Source: DASPWW01 sp963756745 (lineage in GTDB: Bacteria > Actinomycetota > Thermoleophilia > Solirubrobacterales > 70-9). From it: 64,000 bases of DNA. Positions 43,243-52,317 of this stretch are shown piece by piece. The notes under the pieces were generated by a model. The model was not told where the DNA came from, ran no database searches, and was given only the letters and a program-made list of their open reading frames with translations. The stretch is from contig CAVWOU010000010.1 in the NCBI GenBank assembly GCA_963756745.1, positions 248,001 through 312,000 on the forward strand, read 5' to 3'. Each line of letters opens with the position of its first letter. Positions within the stretch are counted from its first letter, which is position 1. Both the position numbers and the translations under genes were made by a program.

Positions 43243-43962
43243 CTACCCCGGGTCGGGCTCGACCGGAGCGTCCCAGCGCAGGGTCGCCGGAGCCTCGCGC
43301 ATGCGAATGATGCGCGCCGGCGCCCCGGCGACGACGGCGTTCGCCGGCACGTCGTGGGTGACGACGGCGTTGGCGCCGATGATCGAGTTGTCGCCGACCC
43401 GCACCCCTCGCAGGACGCACGCGTTGTAGCCGATCCATACGTTTGATCCGACGTCGACGTCGCGCTTGTAGATCCCCTGCTCGCGGATCGGCCGCTCGAC
43501 GTCGACGACGCCGTGGTCGAAGTCGATGAACATCGCGCGGTCCGCGATCACGCACTGCTCGCCGAACCGCACGTGCTTATACGCAGAGATCGTGCACTCC
43601 TGGCCGAACACGGTCTTCGCCCCGATCACCACCTCGCCTTCATGGCAGCGGATCTTGGTGCCGTCGCCGATCCACGCGAAGCGTCCAAAGCGCACCGTTC
43701 CGCGCTGTCCGATCTGGATCTCGAGCCTCCGCCCAAGGAACAGGGGCCCGTCGGTCCGCCAACGCCACCCCGCGACCGTGAGCACCCGCCGCCGGGCGTA
43801 ACGGACCGCAAGCCGTGCGTACTTCGGGGTCAGCATCCGGTTGCGAGCAAGGAAGCGCACGAGCGCGAACGGCCCGGATCGCGGGGGCGGGGTTAGCGTT
43901 GCGGGCTCCGCGGCGGCGCGCGGCGCCCCCGGGGCCTCGGGGAGGGTCGTCTGCGGGCTCAC
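43243..43962 (-). CDS. LbetaH-fold O-acyltransferase
   Basis: A 239-residue left-handed beta-helix acyltransferase. Hexapeptide repeats start about residue 95 (IGDGTKIRCHEGEVVIGAKT), with HVRFGEQCVIADRAMFIDFD, the active-site region VGSNVWIGYNACVLRGVRVG and the typical ending IIGANAVVTHDVPANAVVAG. Such WcaF/maltose-acetyltransferase-like enzymes acetylate sugars. GTG 43962 start; the N-terminal 40 residues are poorly ordered. Acts probably in envelope polysaccharide formation. Confidence 0.9.
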   Translation of the reverse strand: MSPQTTLPEAPGAPRAAAEPATLTPPPRSGPFALVRFLARNRMLTPKYARLAVRYARRRVLTVAGWRWRTDGPLFLGRRLEIQIGQRGTVRFGRFAWIGDGTKIRCHEGEVVIGAKTVFGQECTISAYKHVRFGEQCVIADRAMFIDFDHGVVDVERPIREQGIYKRDVDVGSNVWIGYNACVLRGVRVGDNSIIGANAVVTHDVPANAVVAGAPARIIRMREAPATLRWDAPVEPDPG

Positions 43963-44033
43963 GAGAGCGGATCATAGGAAGCGTGGGCGCCGGCCCGGTG
44001 GCGTGGTCAGCGTGACCTAGACTCAGCGATCCG

Positions 44034-45032
44034 ATGGCGTCCAGCGCTGCAAGAGATCCCAAACCGCGCGATTTGCTTGCAAATCGCGCGTCTGATTCCT
44101 TAGCCGAGCGGCTTCTGTCCGGGGACAAGCGCGCCCTGGCGCGCGCGATCACGCTGATCGAGAACGGCGACCCCGCGGGCTGGGAGCTCGTCGGCGAGGT
44201 GTTCCCGAGCACCGGCCGAGCGCGGATCGTGGGCCTGACCGGGCCGCCCGGAGTCGGCAAGAGCACCCTGATCGGGGCGCTGACGAAGGCGCTTCGCGAG
44301 TCCGACCGCGAGGTCGGGGTGCTATCGATCGACCCCTCGAGCCCGTTTACGCGCGGAGCGCTGCTCGGCGACCGGATCAGGCTCTCGGAGCACTTCCTCG
44401 ATCCCGGGGTGTTCATCCGCTCGATGGCGAGCCGGGGTGCCCTCGGCGGGCTCGCCGAGGCCGCTCTGCAGGCGGCGCTCGTGATGGACGCCTCCGGCAA
44501 GGAGGACATCCTGCTCGAGACGGTCGGCGTCGGTCAGGCGGAGATCGACGTCGTCGACCACGCCGACACCGTGGTGCTGGTGCTGATGCCCGGCTCCGGG
44601 GACTCGATTCAGGCGCTCAAGGCCGGCGTAATGGAGATCCCGGACGTGATCGTGATCAACAAGTCCGATCACCCGCTCACCGACACGATGGAGCGCGAGG
44701 TGCGGACGGTGCTCTCGCTGGGGCCGCCGGGCTCGTGGAAGGTGCCGGTGCTGCGCACCGAGGCCGCGAGGGGGGAGGGGGTGGCCGAGCTGCTCGCGAG
44801 GATCGACGAGCACAGGCGCCACATCGAGGCCGAGGGAACGCTCGAGCAGCGCCGCGAGCGCAACCTGCGCAACGAAGTGCTGGGTCTCGCCGCCGCGCGG
44901 TTGCGCCGCGAGCTCGAGGCTCGCGCGGAGGGCGATCCGGAGGTCTCCGAGCTGCTCGCGCGCGTCACGAGGCGAGAGATCGACCCTGCCTCGGCGGCAC
45001 GCGAGCTGTTGAGCCGGAGCGACGATGGCTGA
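44034..45032 (+). CDS. meaB: Methylmalonyl-CoA mutase-associated GTPase MeaB
   Basis: A 332-residue ArgK/MeaB G3E GTPase with Walker A VGLTGPPGVGKSTLIGALTK, the switch regions LSIDPSSPFTRGALLGDRIR, DILLETVGVGQAEIDVVDHA and NKSDHPL (N-K-x-D). It protects and reloads cobalamin on methylmalonyl-CoA mutase, whose subunits are at 52.3 and 54.6 kb. ATG 44034. Confidence 0.94.
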   Translation: MASSAARDPKPRDLLANRASDSLAERLLSGDKRALARAITLIENGDPAGWELVGEVFPSTGRARIVGLTGPPGVGKSTLIGALTKALRESDREVGVLSIDPSSPFTRGALLGDRIRLSEHFLDPGVFIRSMASRGALGGLAEAALQAALVMDASGKEDILLETVGVGQAEIDVVDHADTVVLVLMPGSGDSIQALKAGVMEIPDVIVINKSDHPLTDTMEREVRTVLSLGPPGSWKVPVLRTEAARGEGVAELLARIDEHRRHIEAEGTLEQRRERNLRNEVLGLAAARLRRELEARAEGDPEVSELLARVTRREIDPASAARELLSRSDDG

Positions 45033-45396
45033 GCCGACCGTCGAGGAAGCCCAGGGATGGGCGGGATCGCGCCTCGACGAGATCGGCGGCGCCGGCGTGG
45101 GGAAGATCGAGGGCGTGTACGTCGACGCCGTGACCGGCGAGGCCGAGTGGCTGCTCGCGAGGATCGGTCGTTTCGGGCGTCACGCGCTGGTGCCGGCGCG
45201 CTACGCCGCGGCCGCAGCCGGGCGAGTGTGGGTGCCGTGGGAGCGCGAGGTGCTGCGCGGCGCTCCCCGCGTCGAGCCCGGCCAGCCGCTCGATCACGAG
45301 CGGGAGGCCGAGCTCTGCGCTCACTACGACCTCGAGCGCGCGAATGAGCTCTCCGAGCGTCCGGCGTCGGCGCCGACGTCCCGCCCCGCCGGCTAG
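45025..45396 (+). CDS. PRC-barrel domain protein
   Basis: A 123-residue protein with a single PRC-barrel: AGVGKIEGVYVDAVTGEAEW followed by RHALVPARYAAAAAGRVWVP. PRC-barrels stabilise RNA or bind partner proteins (RimM, photosynthetic reaction centre H). Here it starts 8 bases inside meaB, so it is co-translated, but a link to MeaB is not known. Its stop lies 7 bases from the end of the convergent acyl-CoA dehydrogenase. Confidence 0.8.
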   Translation: MAEPTVEEAQGWAGSRLDEIGGAGVGKIEGVYVDAVTGEAEWLLARIGRFGRHALVPARYAAAAAGRVWVPWEREVLRGAPRVEPGQPLDHEREAELCAHYDLERANELSERPASAPTSRPAG

Positions 45397-45403
45397 CGAA
45401 CCG

Positions 45404-46537
45404 CTACGCCCCCAGCTCGCGCGCGATCACCATCTGCTGCACCTCGTCGGTGCCCTCGCCGATCGTGAGGATCTTCGCGTCGCGGTAGAAGCGGCACACG
45501 GGGTACTCCTCGATGTACCCGTAGCCGCCGTGGATCTGGACAGCCTCCTCGGCGGCCCGGACCGCCAGCCGTCCGGTCTTGAGCTTGGCCTGCGCGGCGA
45601 CGAGGGTGAACGGCTCCCCGCGGTCCTTGAGCATCGCCGCCTTGTAGGTCAGCAGCCTCGCGGCCTCGATTTCCGCCGACACGTCGGCGAGCTTCCCCTG
45701 TATCGCCTGGAACTTCGAGATCGGCTGGCCGAAAGCGCGGCGCTCCTTCGCGTAAGCGAGTGCCTCGTCGAGCGCGCCCTGCGCAAGGCCGACGGCCATC
45801 GCCGAGACGCCGATCCGGCCTCCGTCGAGGATGTGGAGGAAGTTCTTGAAGCCGTCGCCGCGCCGGCCGAGCAGGCTCGACTCGGGCACCCGGCAACCGT
45901 CGAACGCGAGCGGCCGGGTGTCCGAGGCGTTCCAGCCCATCTTCCGGTAGGGCTCGCCCTGTTCGTAGCCCGGCGTGCCGTTGGGGACAATGATGTTCGA
46001 GATCTCGTTCTCGCCGGTTCGGGCGGTGATCGTCACGCAGCCGCTGATTTCCGTCCCGGCGTTGGTGATGAACTGCTTCGCGCCGTCGATCACCCACTCG
46101 CCGTCCTCGAGCCGGGCCCGCGTGCGCGTGTTGCCGGCGTCGGAGCCCGCCTCCGGCTCGGTTAGCCCGAACGCCGCGAGCCGGCGCCCGGCGCACAGCT
46201 CCGGCAGCCACTCGCCCTTCTGCTCGTTCGTGCCCCAGAGGTGGATCGGCATCGTCCCCAGCGAGGTGTGCGCCGCCATCGTGATGCAGACCGACGAGTC
46301 GACCCGCGCGAGCTCCTCGACCGCGAGCGCGTAGGACAGCGTGTCGGCGCCGCCGCCCCCGTACTCCTCGGGGAACGGGATCCCCATCAGCCCCAGCTCT
46401 CCCATCTTCGCGACGATCTCGTAGGGGAAGCGCTTGTCGCGGTCGAGCTCCTCGGCGACCGGCGCGATCTCCTCACGCGCGAACTCCCGCACGGTGCGCT
46501 GGAGCAGCCGCTGCTCGTCGCCGAGGTCGAAGTCCAC
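45404..46537 (-). CDS. Acyl-CoA dehydrogenase
   Basis: A 377-residue FAD-dependent dehydrogenase. DFDLGDEQRLLQRTVREFAR start, AFGLTEPEAGSDAGNTRTRA and AKQFITNAGTE in the FAD-binding middle, and AVQIHGGYGYIEEYPVCRFY with the catalytic glutamate region and KILTIGEGTDEVQQMVIARE at the C-terminus. It introduces a 2,3-double bond into acyl-CoA and delivers electrons to ETF (etfBA at 55.1 kb). GTG 46537 is chosen; an upstream in-frame start would add a non-homologous tail. Confidence 0.94.
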   Translation of the reverse strand: MDFDLGDEQRLLQRTVREFAREEIAPVAEELDRDKRFPYEIVAKMGELGLMGIPFPEEYGGGGADTLSYALAVEELARVDSSVCITMAAHTSLGTMPIHLWGTNEQKGEWLPELCAGRRLAAFGLTEPEAGSDAGNTRTRARLEDGEWVIDGAKQFITNAGTEISGCVTITARTGENEISNIIVPNGTPGYEQGEPYRKMGWNASDTRPLAFDGCRVPESSLLGRRGDGFKNFLHILDGGRIGVSAMAVGLAQGALDEALAYAKERRAFGQPISKFQAIQGKLADVSAEIEAARLLTYKAAMLKDRGEPFTLVAAQAKLKTGRLAVRAAEEAVQIHGGYGYIEEYPVCRFYRDAKILTIGEGTDEVQQMVIARELGA

Positions 46538-46604
46538 GGCGCCGGAGCCTAGATGAGTAATTCCACGACCGCGCATCCGCCTCTCGGCGCCCCGGCGCGG
46601 GTGC

Positions 46605-48044
46605 TTAGGAGGACAGCCCGCGTGCAAGCGCGACGAGCAGTCGCACCCCGTACCCGGTTGCGCCCTTGCCGACGTACTCCCGTCCCACGTCCCACGCGGT
46701 GCCCGCGATGTCGAGATGCACCCATGGCACCTCCCCGACGAACTCCTCGAGGAACGACGCGGCGTAGATCGGTCCCGCCTTGCGCTTCTCGGACGCGTTG
46801 ACGAGCTCCGTCACGGTGCCCTTCGTGAGCTCCTTGTACTCCGGATGCAGCGGCAGGCGCCACGCCAGCTCGCCCGTCTCCTCCGCGGCGGACCGGACCC
46901 GTTCGGCCCACTCGTCGTCGTTCGAGATCAAGCCGGCGTAGGTCGAGCCGAGCGCCGTGAGCACCGCCCCCGTGAGCGTCGCGAGGTCGATCATCCGGTC
47001 GGCGCCCTGCTCCTGGCACCAGCTCAGGGCGTCGGCGAGGATCAGCCGGCCCTCGGCGTCGGTGTTGATGATCTCGACCGTCTTACGGTTGTGCTGGGTG
47101 ATGATGTCGCCGGGCTTGATCGCGTGACCGCTGGGCATGTTCTCGGTCGCGGGTATCGCCGCGAGCACGTTCACGGCCAGGCCGAGCTCGGCGATCGCCG
47201 CCACCGCCTCGATGACCGCCGCGCCGCCCGACATGTCCATCTTCATCTCATTCATGTGCGAGGCGGGCTTGATCGAGATCCCGCCCGAGTCGAACGTCAC
47301 GGCCTTTCCGACGAGCGCGAGCGTCTCGGCGCCGTCGGCCCCGCCCTGGTAGCGGAGCACGATGAAGCGCGGCTCCTCGTGGGTTCCCTTGGACACCGCG
47401 ACGATGCCGCCCATCTCGAGCCCCGCGATCTCCTCGCGGCCGAGGACCTCGACCGATACGCGGTCGTAGCCGGCGGCGATCTCCCCGGCCCGGTCCGCGA
47501 GGTAGGAAGGGGTCACGACGTTGGATGGGAGGTTCTGAAGCTCGCGCGCACGGTTCTCGGCCTCGGCCGCGACCCGCGCTTCACGTGCCGGGGCCGACAG
47601 CTCATCGCCGCCGAGGAGCGTGAGAGTCTCGATCCGCGTCGGCGACTCGTCGTCCTCCGCCGGGCTCTTGTAGCGATCGAACCTGTATGCGGCGAGGACC
47701 GTTCCCTCGACCAGCGCCGCGGCGACGGCCGACGCGTTGCCCTGTGCCGGTGGTACCCAGGCGATCGAGCGTGCCTCGTACGAGCCGGCCTCACGGGTGG
47801 CGAGCGCCGCGGCGACCCGGGCTCGCTCGGGCTCGAACTCGTTGCGGCGACCAAGGCCGACGACCGCCACGCGCGCGGAGCCCTCCGGCCGCAGCATCTC
47901 GAGCTTTCGGTATCCGGACTTGGCGTCCGCGGCGCCGGGGGCGTCTGCGAGCTGCGCCGGCAGCTCCTCGCTCTCGAACAGCCCGACGCACACCAAGTCG
48001 GCGTCGACCTGCTCCGGCGACGTGTCGGCGACATGGACGTCGAT
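46605..48044 (-). CDS. pepA: Leucyl aminopeptidase (M17), non-canonical start
   Basis: About 479 residues. The C-terminal half has LVGKAVTFDSGGISIKPASH, MKMDMSGGAAVIEAVAAIAE, and NTDAEGRLILADALSWCQEQ, the metal and catalytic motifs of M17 peptidases. The N-terminal domain should start about MDVHVADTSPEQVDADLVCVGLFE, but before LVCVGLFE there is no ATG, GTG or TTG in frame apart from TTG 47996, which cuts off its first strand. ATC 48044 would give the family start. Alternatively, ATG 48060 lies in another frame and one extra base would join it (MLEHPIDVHV). Divergent from thiolase. Confidence 0.92.
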   Translation of the reverse strand: MDVHVADTSPEQVDADLVCVGLFESEELPAQLADAPGAADAKSGYRKLEMLRPEGSARVAVVGLGRRNEFEPERARVAAALATREAGSYEARSIAWVPPAQGNASAVAAALVEGTVLAAYRFDRYKSPAEDDESPTRIETLTLLGGDELSAPAREARVAAEAENRARELQNLPSNVVTPSYLADRAGEIAAGYDRVSVEVLGREEIAGLEMGGIVAVSKGTHEEPRFIVLRYQGGADGAETLALVGKAVTFDSGGISIKPASHMNEMKMDMSGGAAVIEAVAAIAELGLAVNVLAAIPATENMPSGHAIKPGDIITQHNRKTVEIINTDAEGRLILADALSWCQEQGADRMIDLATLTGAVLTALGSTYAGLISNDDEWAERVRSAAEETGELAWRLPLHPEYKELTKGTVTELVNASEKRKAGPIYAASFLEEFVGEVPWVHLDIAGTAWDVGREYVGKGATGYGVRLLVALARGLSS

Positions 48045-48097
48045 TGGGGTGTTCTAGCATTGGACACCGGCCGCCGCCCCCGACCTGGAAGGGACAG

Positions 48098-49282
48098 ATG
48101 CCAGCCACAGTCATCCTCGGCACCGCGCGCACCCCGTTCGGAAAGATGGGCGGGGCGCTTGCTTCTCAGGACGCCACCGAGCTCGGCGCGACCGCGATCG
48201 GCGCCGCGCTCGAGCGCTCGGAGGTGAAGCCGGACGAGGTCCAGCAGGTCGTCTACGGCCAGGTTCTCCAGGCGGGCCAGGGCCAGATCCCCTCGCGCCA
48301 GGCGCAGATCAAGGCCGACATCCCGCGCGAGGTGCCCTCGGAGACGGTGAACAAGGTGTGCGCCTCGGGAATGCGCACGATCGGCCTCGTCGACCAGGCC
48401 GTGCGCGCCGGCGACCTCGAGATCGCGGTCGCAGGCGGCATGGAGTCGATGAGCGGCGCCCCTTATCTGCTGCCCAACGCTCGCTTCGGCTTCCGGATGG
48501 GCGACGTGAAGGCGATCGACGAGATGACCCACGACGGGCTCACCAACCCGTTCACCGGCAAGGAGATGATCGCCGAGGCGAGCGAGGTCGCCGACGAGCT
48601 GGAGCTGACCCGCCCGGACATGGACCGGTGGGCGGAGCGTTCGCACCGGCTCGCCGCCAAGGCCACCGACGAAGGCCGGATGGCCGAGGAGATCGTCGGC
48701 GTGACCGTGAAGACGAAAAGAGACGAGAATCTCATCGAGGCCGACGAGGCGATCCGTCCCGACACGACGGTCGAGGTGCTCGCGAAGCTGCGGCCCGTCG
48801 GCTCGCCGGACGGCTCGCACACCGCGGGCAACTCCCCCGGGGTCAACGACGGCGCCGGCGCGGTCGTCGCAGCGTCCGAGGAATGGGCGACGCAACAGGG
48901 GCGCACCCCCGTGGCAAAGGTTCTCTCGTATGGAACCGTGGCCGACGACTTCCCGTACCTGGCGCGCACGCCCGCCAAGGCCGCGAAGCAGGCGCTCGAC
49001 AAGATCGGCAAGGACCCCGACGACGTCGACCTGTGGGAGATCAACGAGGCGTTCGCGTCGGTGGCGATCAATTCGGTCCGGATGCTGGGTGTGGACGAGG
49101 ACAAGGTGAACGTGAACGGCGGCGCGATCGCGCTCGGCCACCCGATCGGCGCCTCCGGCGCGCGCATCGTCGGCGCGCTGATCCACGAGCTGCGGCGCCG
49201 CGGCGGAGGGCTCGGCTGCGCGGCGATCTGCTCCGGCGGCGGCCAGGGCGACGCAATCGTTCTCGAAGTCAACGGCTCCTAG
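48098..49282 (+). CDS. Acetyl-CoA C-acyltransferase (thiolase)
   Basis: A 394-residue thiolase. The nucleophile is in ETVNKVCASGMRTIGLVDQA, the second region is WEINEAFASVAINSVRMLGV, and the C-terminal GGAIALGHPIGASGARIVGA and CSGGGQGDAIVLEV complete the active site. It cleaves 3-ketoacyl-CoA or condenses acetyl-CoA; near an acyl-CoA dehydrogenase and an SDR this suits beta-oxidation. ATG 48098 has GGAAGGG before it. Confidence 0.95.
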   Translation: MPATVILGTARTPFGKMGGALASQDATELGATAIGAALERSEVKPDEVQQVVYGQVLQAGQGQIPSRQAQIKADIPREVPSETVNKVCASGMRTIGLVDQAVRAGDLEIAVAGGMESMSGAPYLLPNARFGFRMGDVKAIDEMTHDGLTNPFTGKEMIAEASEVADELELTRPDMDRWAERSHRLAAKATDEGRMAEEIVGVTVKTKRDENLIEADEAIRPDTTVEVLAKLRPVGSPDGSHTAGNSPGVNDGAGAVVAASEEWATQQGRTPVAKVLSYGTVADDFPYLARTPAKAAKQALDKIGKDPDDVDLWEINEAFASVAINSVRMLGVDEDKVNVNGGAIALGHPIGASGARIVGALIHELRRRGGGLGCAAICSGGGQGDAIVLEVNGS

Positions 49283-49286
49283 CGCC

Positions 49287-50105
49287 GTCGAGGCGTCTCA
49301 CCCGACACCCGGCCGCGCCGCGGCGTTCTTCGACCTCGACCGCACTCTGATGGCGGGGTCGAGCGCGATGCACTTCGGGCGCGCGGCGTACCGCTCCGGG
49401 ATGGTGCGCCGCCGCCAGCTCGCGGCGTGGGGCTTCGACCATCTGCGGTTTCGGCTTCGCGGCTCGACCGACGAGAGCACGCAGGCGGTGCTCGTGCTGG
49501 TCAAGGACCTGCTCGAAGGCGTGCGCGAGCGGGACGTCGCGCGAATGGCACCCGACCTGCTCGCCGGGATCCTGCCGCGGATCTACCCACAGATGATGGA
49601 CGAGGTTCACGCGCACCAGGACGCGGGACGCCCGGCGTTCATCGTCAGCGCCGCGTCGAACCCGCTAGTCGAGCTGCTTGCCACGGTGCTCGGGTTGGAA
49701 GGTGGGATCGGCACGCGCTATGGGGTCGCCCCCGACGGGACCCTCACGGGCGACATCGACGGCCCGTTCATCTACGGAGAGGGCAAAGTAGAAGCGATGC
49801 AGCGGTTCGCGGACGAGCACGGGATCGACCTCGAGGTGTCGTGGGCGTACAGCGACTCGGTCTCCGATCTCCCGATGCTTCGCGCCGTCGGGAACCCCGT
49901 GGCGGTCAATCCGGACGCCGAGCTCGCCGCGATCGCCGCGAGCGAGGGGTGGCGGATCATGCGGTTCGAGAAGCTGGGTCGGCGGCTCGCGATCGCCGGG
50001 GCCACGGTTATCGCGGCCGCGGTCGGCGGCAGCGGCACGTGGCTCGCGGCACGCCGCAGGGCGAGCCGGGGATGGGGCCGGACCGCGTCACTGCGACGCA
50101 GGTGA
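49287..50105 (+). CDS. HAD-superfamily phosphatase (SerB/IB-like), start uncertain
   Basis: About 272 residues. Catalytic motif I is AAFFDLDRTLMAGSSAMHFG, motif II FIVSAASNPLVELL, and motif III/IV VSWAYSDSVSDLPMLRAVGN, typical of IB-subfamily HAD enzymes (phosphoserine phosphatase or lysophospholipid/glycerol-phosphatase-like), with a C-terminal hydrophobic helix (LAIAGATVIAAAVGGSG). The motif I aspartates lie upstream of the first ATG (49350), and no ATG, GTG or TTG exists in frame back to the thiolase stop. GTC 49287 would give MEASHPTPGRAAAFFDLD. The tail overlaps the convergent membrane protein gene by 18 bp. Confidence 0.8.
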   Translation, partial: VEASHPTPGRAAAFFDLDRTLMAGSSAMHFGRAAYRSGMVRRRQLAAWGFDHLRFRLRGSTDESTQAVLVLVKDLLEGVRERDVARMAPDLLAGILPRIYPQMMDEVHAHQDAGRPAFIVSAASNPLVELLATVLGLEGGIGTRYGVAPDGTLTGDIDGPFIYGEGKVEAMQRFADEHGIDLEVSWAYSDSVSDLPMLRAVGNPVAVNPDAELAAIAASEGWRIMRFEKLGRRLAIAGATVIAAAVGGSGTWLAARRRASRGWGRTASLRRR

Positions 50106-50831
50106 GCGCGCCGCGAGACGATCTCCCTTCGCCTCGATCAGCTCGATCGTGAGGACGACCGCCGCGACCGCGTACAGCGGAGTCACGAGGATGTTCGCGC
50201 TCGTCCCTCCGAGCCAGTCCGCGAGCAGGGAGTGACCGAGCACCGCGTTGATCAACGCCTGGTCCGCTTGGGCAAGCAGCTCGATGACCACCGTGATCGG
50301 AAGCAGGATCGCGAGCACGGTCCAGAAGCTTCCGCGCACCAGCTCGCGGCTGCGCCGGAAGGCCGCCCGGATTCCCCGCTCCTCGATCTCGACCACCGGC
50401 GCCGTGAGCGCGTAGTAGGTGAAGAAGAGGACGCCCGGAACGATCAGCAGGATGAAGAACACGGCCACCCCGAGGCTGTACAGGAGGTCGACGGATACGA
50501 GGCGCACGTACGGCAGCTCGCGGGCCACGTCTCTGAGCCTGCGTTCGACTCCGGTGCGCTCGCCGACGAGAAGCGCCGCCACGGCGCCGGCGTAGAACAC
50601 CTCGCCCACCAGCGAGGATGCGACCTGGAACAGCCATGCCACGCTGAGCGCCCCGGCCTCGAAGGCCGTGAGGTCCTCCAAGTCCAGCTCGAGCGCCCTG
50701 TCGCCCAGCGCCTCGAACAGGCTCAGCGGCACGAACACGACAACCGCGACGACGAGCAGCGGCCCAGCGTGCGCGCGGACGGTGGCGAGGATCCGACCGT
50801 AGAGCTGCGCTGTGCCGGGCCTGCCATTCAC
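50088..50831 (-). CDS. Multi-helix membrane protein, unknown function
   Basis: A 247-residue protein with six hydrophobic segments (VVAVVVFVPLSLFEALG, SVAWLFQVASSLVGEVFYAG, SLGVAVFFILLIVPGVLFFT, TVLAILLPITVVIELL, NILVTPLYAVAAVVLTIELI). The IPG-V-FF-Y-AL-AP-V-E motif (LIVPGVLFFTYYALTAPVVE) followed by GIRAAFRRSRELVRGSFW is characteristic of glycerophosphoryl-diester-phosphodiesterase-membrane-domain/DUF7847 proteins. No enzymatic domain is attached. ATG 50831 follows a weak site. Confidence 0.75.
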   Translation of the reverse strand: MNGRPGTAQLYGRILATVRAHAGPLLVVAVVVFVPLSLFEALGDRALELDLEDLTAFEAGALSVAWLFQVASSLVGEVFYAGAVAALLVGERTGVERRLRDVARELPYVRLVSVDLLYSLGVAVFFILLIVPGVLFFTYYALTAPVVEIEERGIRAAFRRSRELVRGSFWTVLAILLPITVVIELLAQADQALINAVLGHSLLADWLGGTSANILVTPLYAVAAVVLTIELIEAKGDRLAARSPASQ

Positions 50832-50871
50832 CAGGCGGGCAGCCTAATTTGGTCTAGCCTCGGGCGCTCGA

Positions 50872-52284
50872 ATGGACGCCACGGAGCTCGCGTACGCGGG
50901 AATCGCCCGCCAGGCGGAGATGATCGCGAACGGAGAAGTGGCCTCGCGGGAGCTGGTCGAGCTTTACCTTGACCGCATTGCCCGCCTCGACCCGCGGCTC
51001 AACGCGTTCCGGGTCGTGTGGGGGGAGCGGGCGCTCGAGGAAGCCGACGACGCCGATCGCCGCCGCGCGGCCGGGGAGCGGGCGCGCCTTCTCGGCGTCC
51101 CGGTCGCGGTCAAGGACGTGTCCGATGTCGCCGGAGACGTCACCGGCTTCGGGACGGGCGGGTTCGACCGTCCGGCGCCGGCGGACTCGGAGATCGTCGC
51201 CCGGCTGCGCGCCGCGGGCGCGGTCCTGATCGGCAAGCTCAACCTCTCCGAGCTCGCGATCTACGGCTTCACCGAGTCGAGGACGTGGGGTGCGACCCGC
51301 AACCCGTGGGACCTGAGCCGGACGCCCGGAGGCTCGAGCGGCGGTAGCGGCGCGGCGGTCGCGGCCGGGCTCGTCGGTGCCGCCACTGGCTCCGACGGAG
51401 CCGGCTCGATCCGGATCCCGGCCGCCAACTGCGGGATCTTCGGGCTGAAGCCGCAGCGCGGCCGCATCTCCCTCGCGCCGCTCTCCGAGCACTGGTACGG
51501 AATGTCGGTCAACGGATGCCTGACACGCACCGTGCGCGACACGGCTCTGTTCCTCGATGCGACGGCGGGTGGGGCCCCCGGCGACGCGGACACGCCGCCC
51601 CCTCCGGATCGGTCGTTCCTCGAGGCCGCCGCCGACCCGCCCGACCGGCTTCGGATCGCGTTCTCGAGCCGCCCGCCAAGACTCGTCGTACCGGCGATCG
51701 TCGACGACACCGCGCGCGAAGCGGTCGAGGGCAGCGCACGGCTGCTCCGCTCGCTGGGTCACGACGTCCGCGAGCACGACCCCGACTACGGCCTGATCGG
51801 AAACGGCGTCGCCGCGCTGTATCTGCGCGGGATCCACGACGACGTGCGCGCCGTCCCACGACCCGAACTGCTGGAGGCGCGAACCCGCGGGTTCGGGCGG
51901 CTCGGCGCCCTCGTCACGCCTGGCGCCCTGAGACGGGAGCGCGCTGCGATTCCCAAGCACGCCGCGCGGGTCAACCGGGTGTTCGAGCAGCACGACGTGC
52001 TGGTGGTCCCGACCGTGGGGCGGCCGCCGGTGGAGATCGCGCGGTGGGAGGGGCGATGGGCGCTTCGGACCCTGCTCGGGATGAGCCGCGTGTATCCGTT
52101 CACGGGGGCGTGGAACTACACCGGGCAGCCCGCCGCCGCCGTGCCGGCGGGGTTCACCGCCGACGGCCTCCCGCTCTCGGTGCAGCTCGTCGGCCGGCCG
52201 AACGACGAGGCGACACTGCTTTCGCTCGCGGCACAGATCGAGGCCGAGCGGCCGTGGGCCGAGCGGATCCCTCCGCTCGATTAG
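50872..52284 (+). CDS. Amidase (amidase-signature family)
   Basis: A 470-residue amidase with the catalytic lysine in VPVAVKDVSD, the cis-Ser and Ser nucleophile in TPGGSSGGSGAAVAAGLVGA followed by TGSDGAGSIRIPAANCGIFG. It resembles GatA/fatty-acid-amide-type enzymes, without neighbouring gatB/C, so it is a stand-alone amide hydrolase of unknown substrate. ATG 50872. Confidence 0.93.
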   Translation: MDATELAYAGIARQAEMIANGEVASRELVELYLDRIARLDPRLNAFRVVWGERALEEADDADRRRAAGERARLLGVPVAVKDVSDVAGDVTGFGTGGFDRPAPADSEIVARLRAAGAVLIGKLNLSELAIYGFTESRTWGATRNPWDLSRTPGGSSGGSGAAVAAGLVGAATGSDGAGSIRIPAANCGIFGLKPQRGRISLAPLSEHWYGMSVNGCLTRTVRDTALFLDATAGGAPGDADTPPPPDRSFLEAAADPPDRLRIAFSSRPPRLVVPAIVDDTAREAVEGSARLLRSLGHDVREHDPDYGLIGNGVAALYLRGIHDDVRAVPRPELLEARTRGFGRLGALVTPGALRRERAAIPKHAARVNRVFEQHDVLVVPTVGRPPVEIARWEGRWALRTLLGMSRVYPFTGAWNYTGQPAAAVPAGFTADGLPLSVQLVGRPNDEATLLSLAAQIEAERPWAERIPPLD

Positions 52285-52317
52285 TTCGCCTCGGACCCTC
52301 GTTCTAGACTTTCGGGC

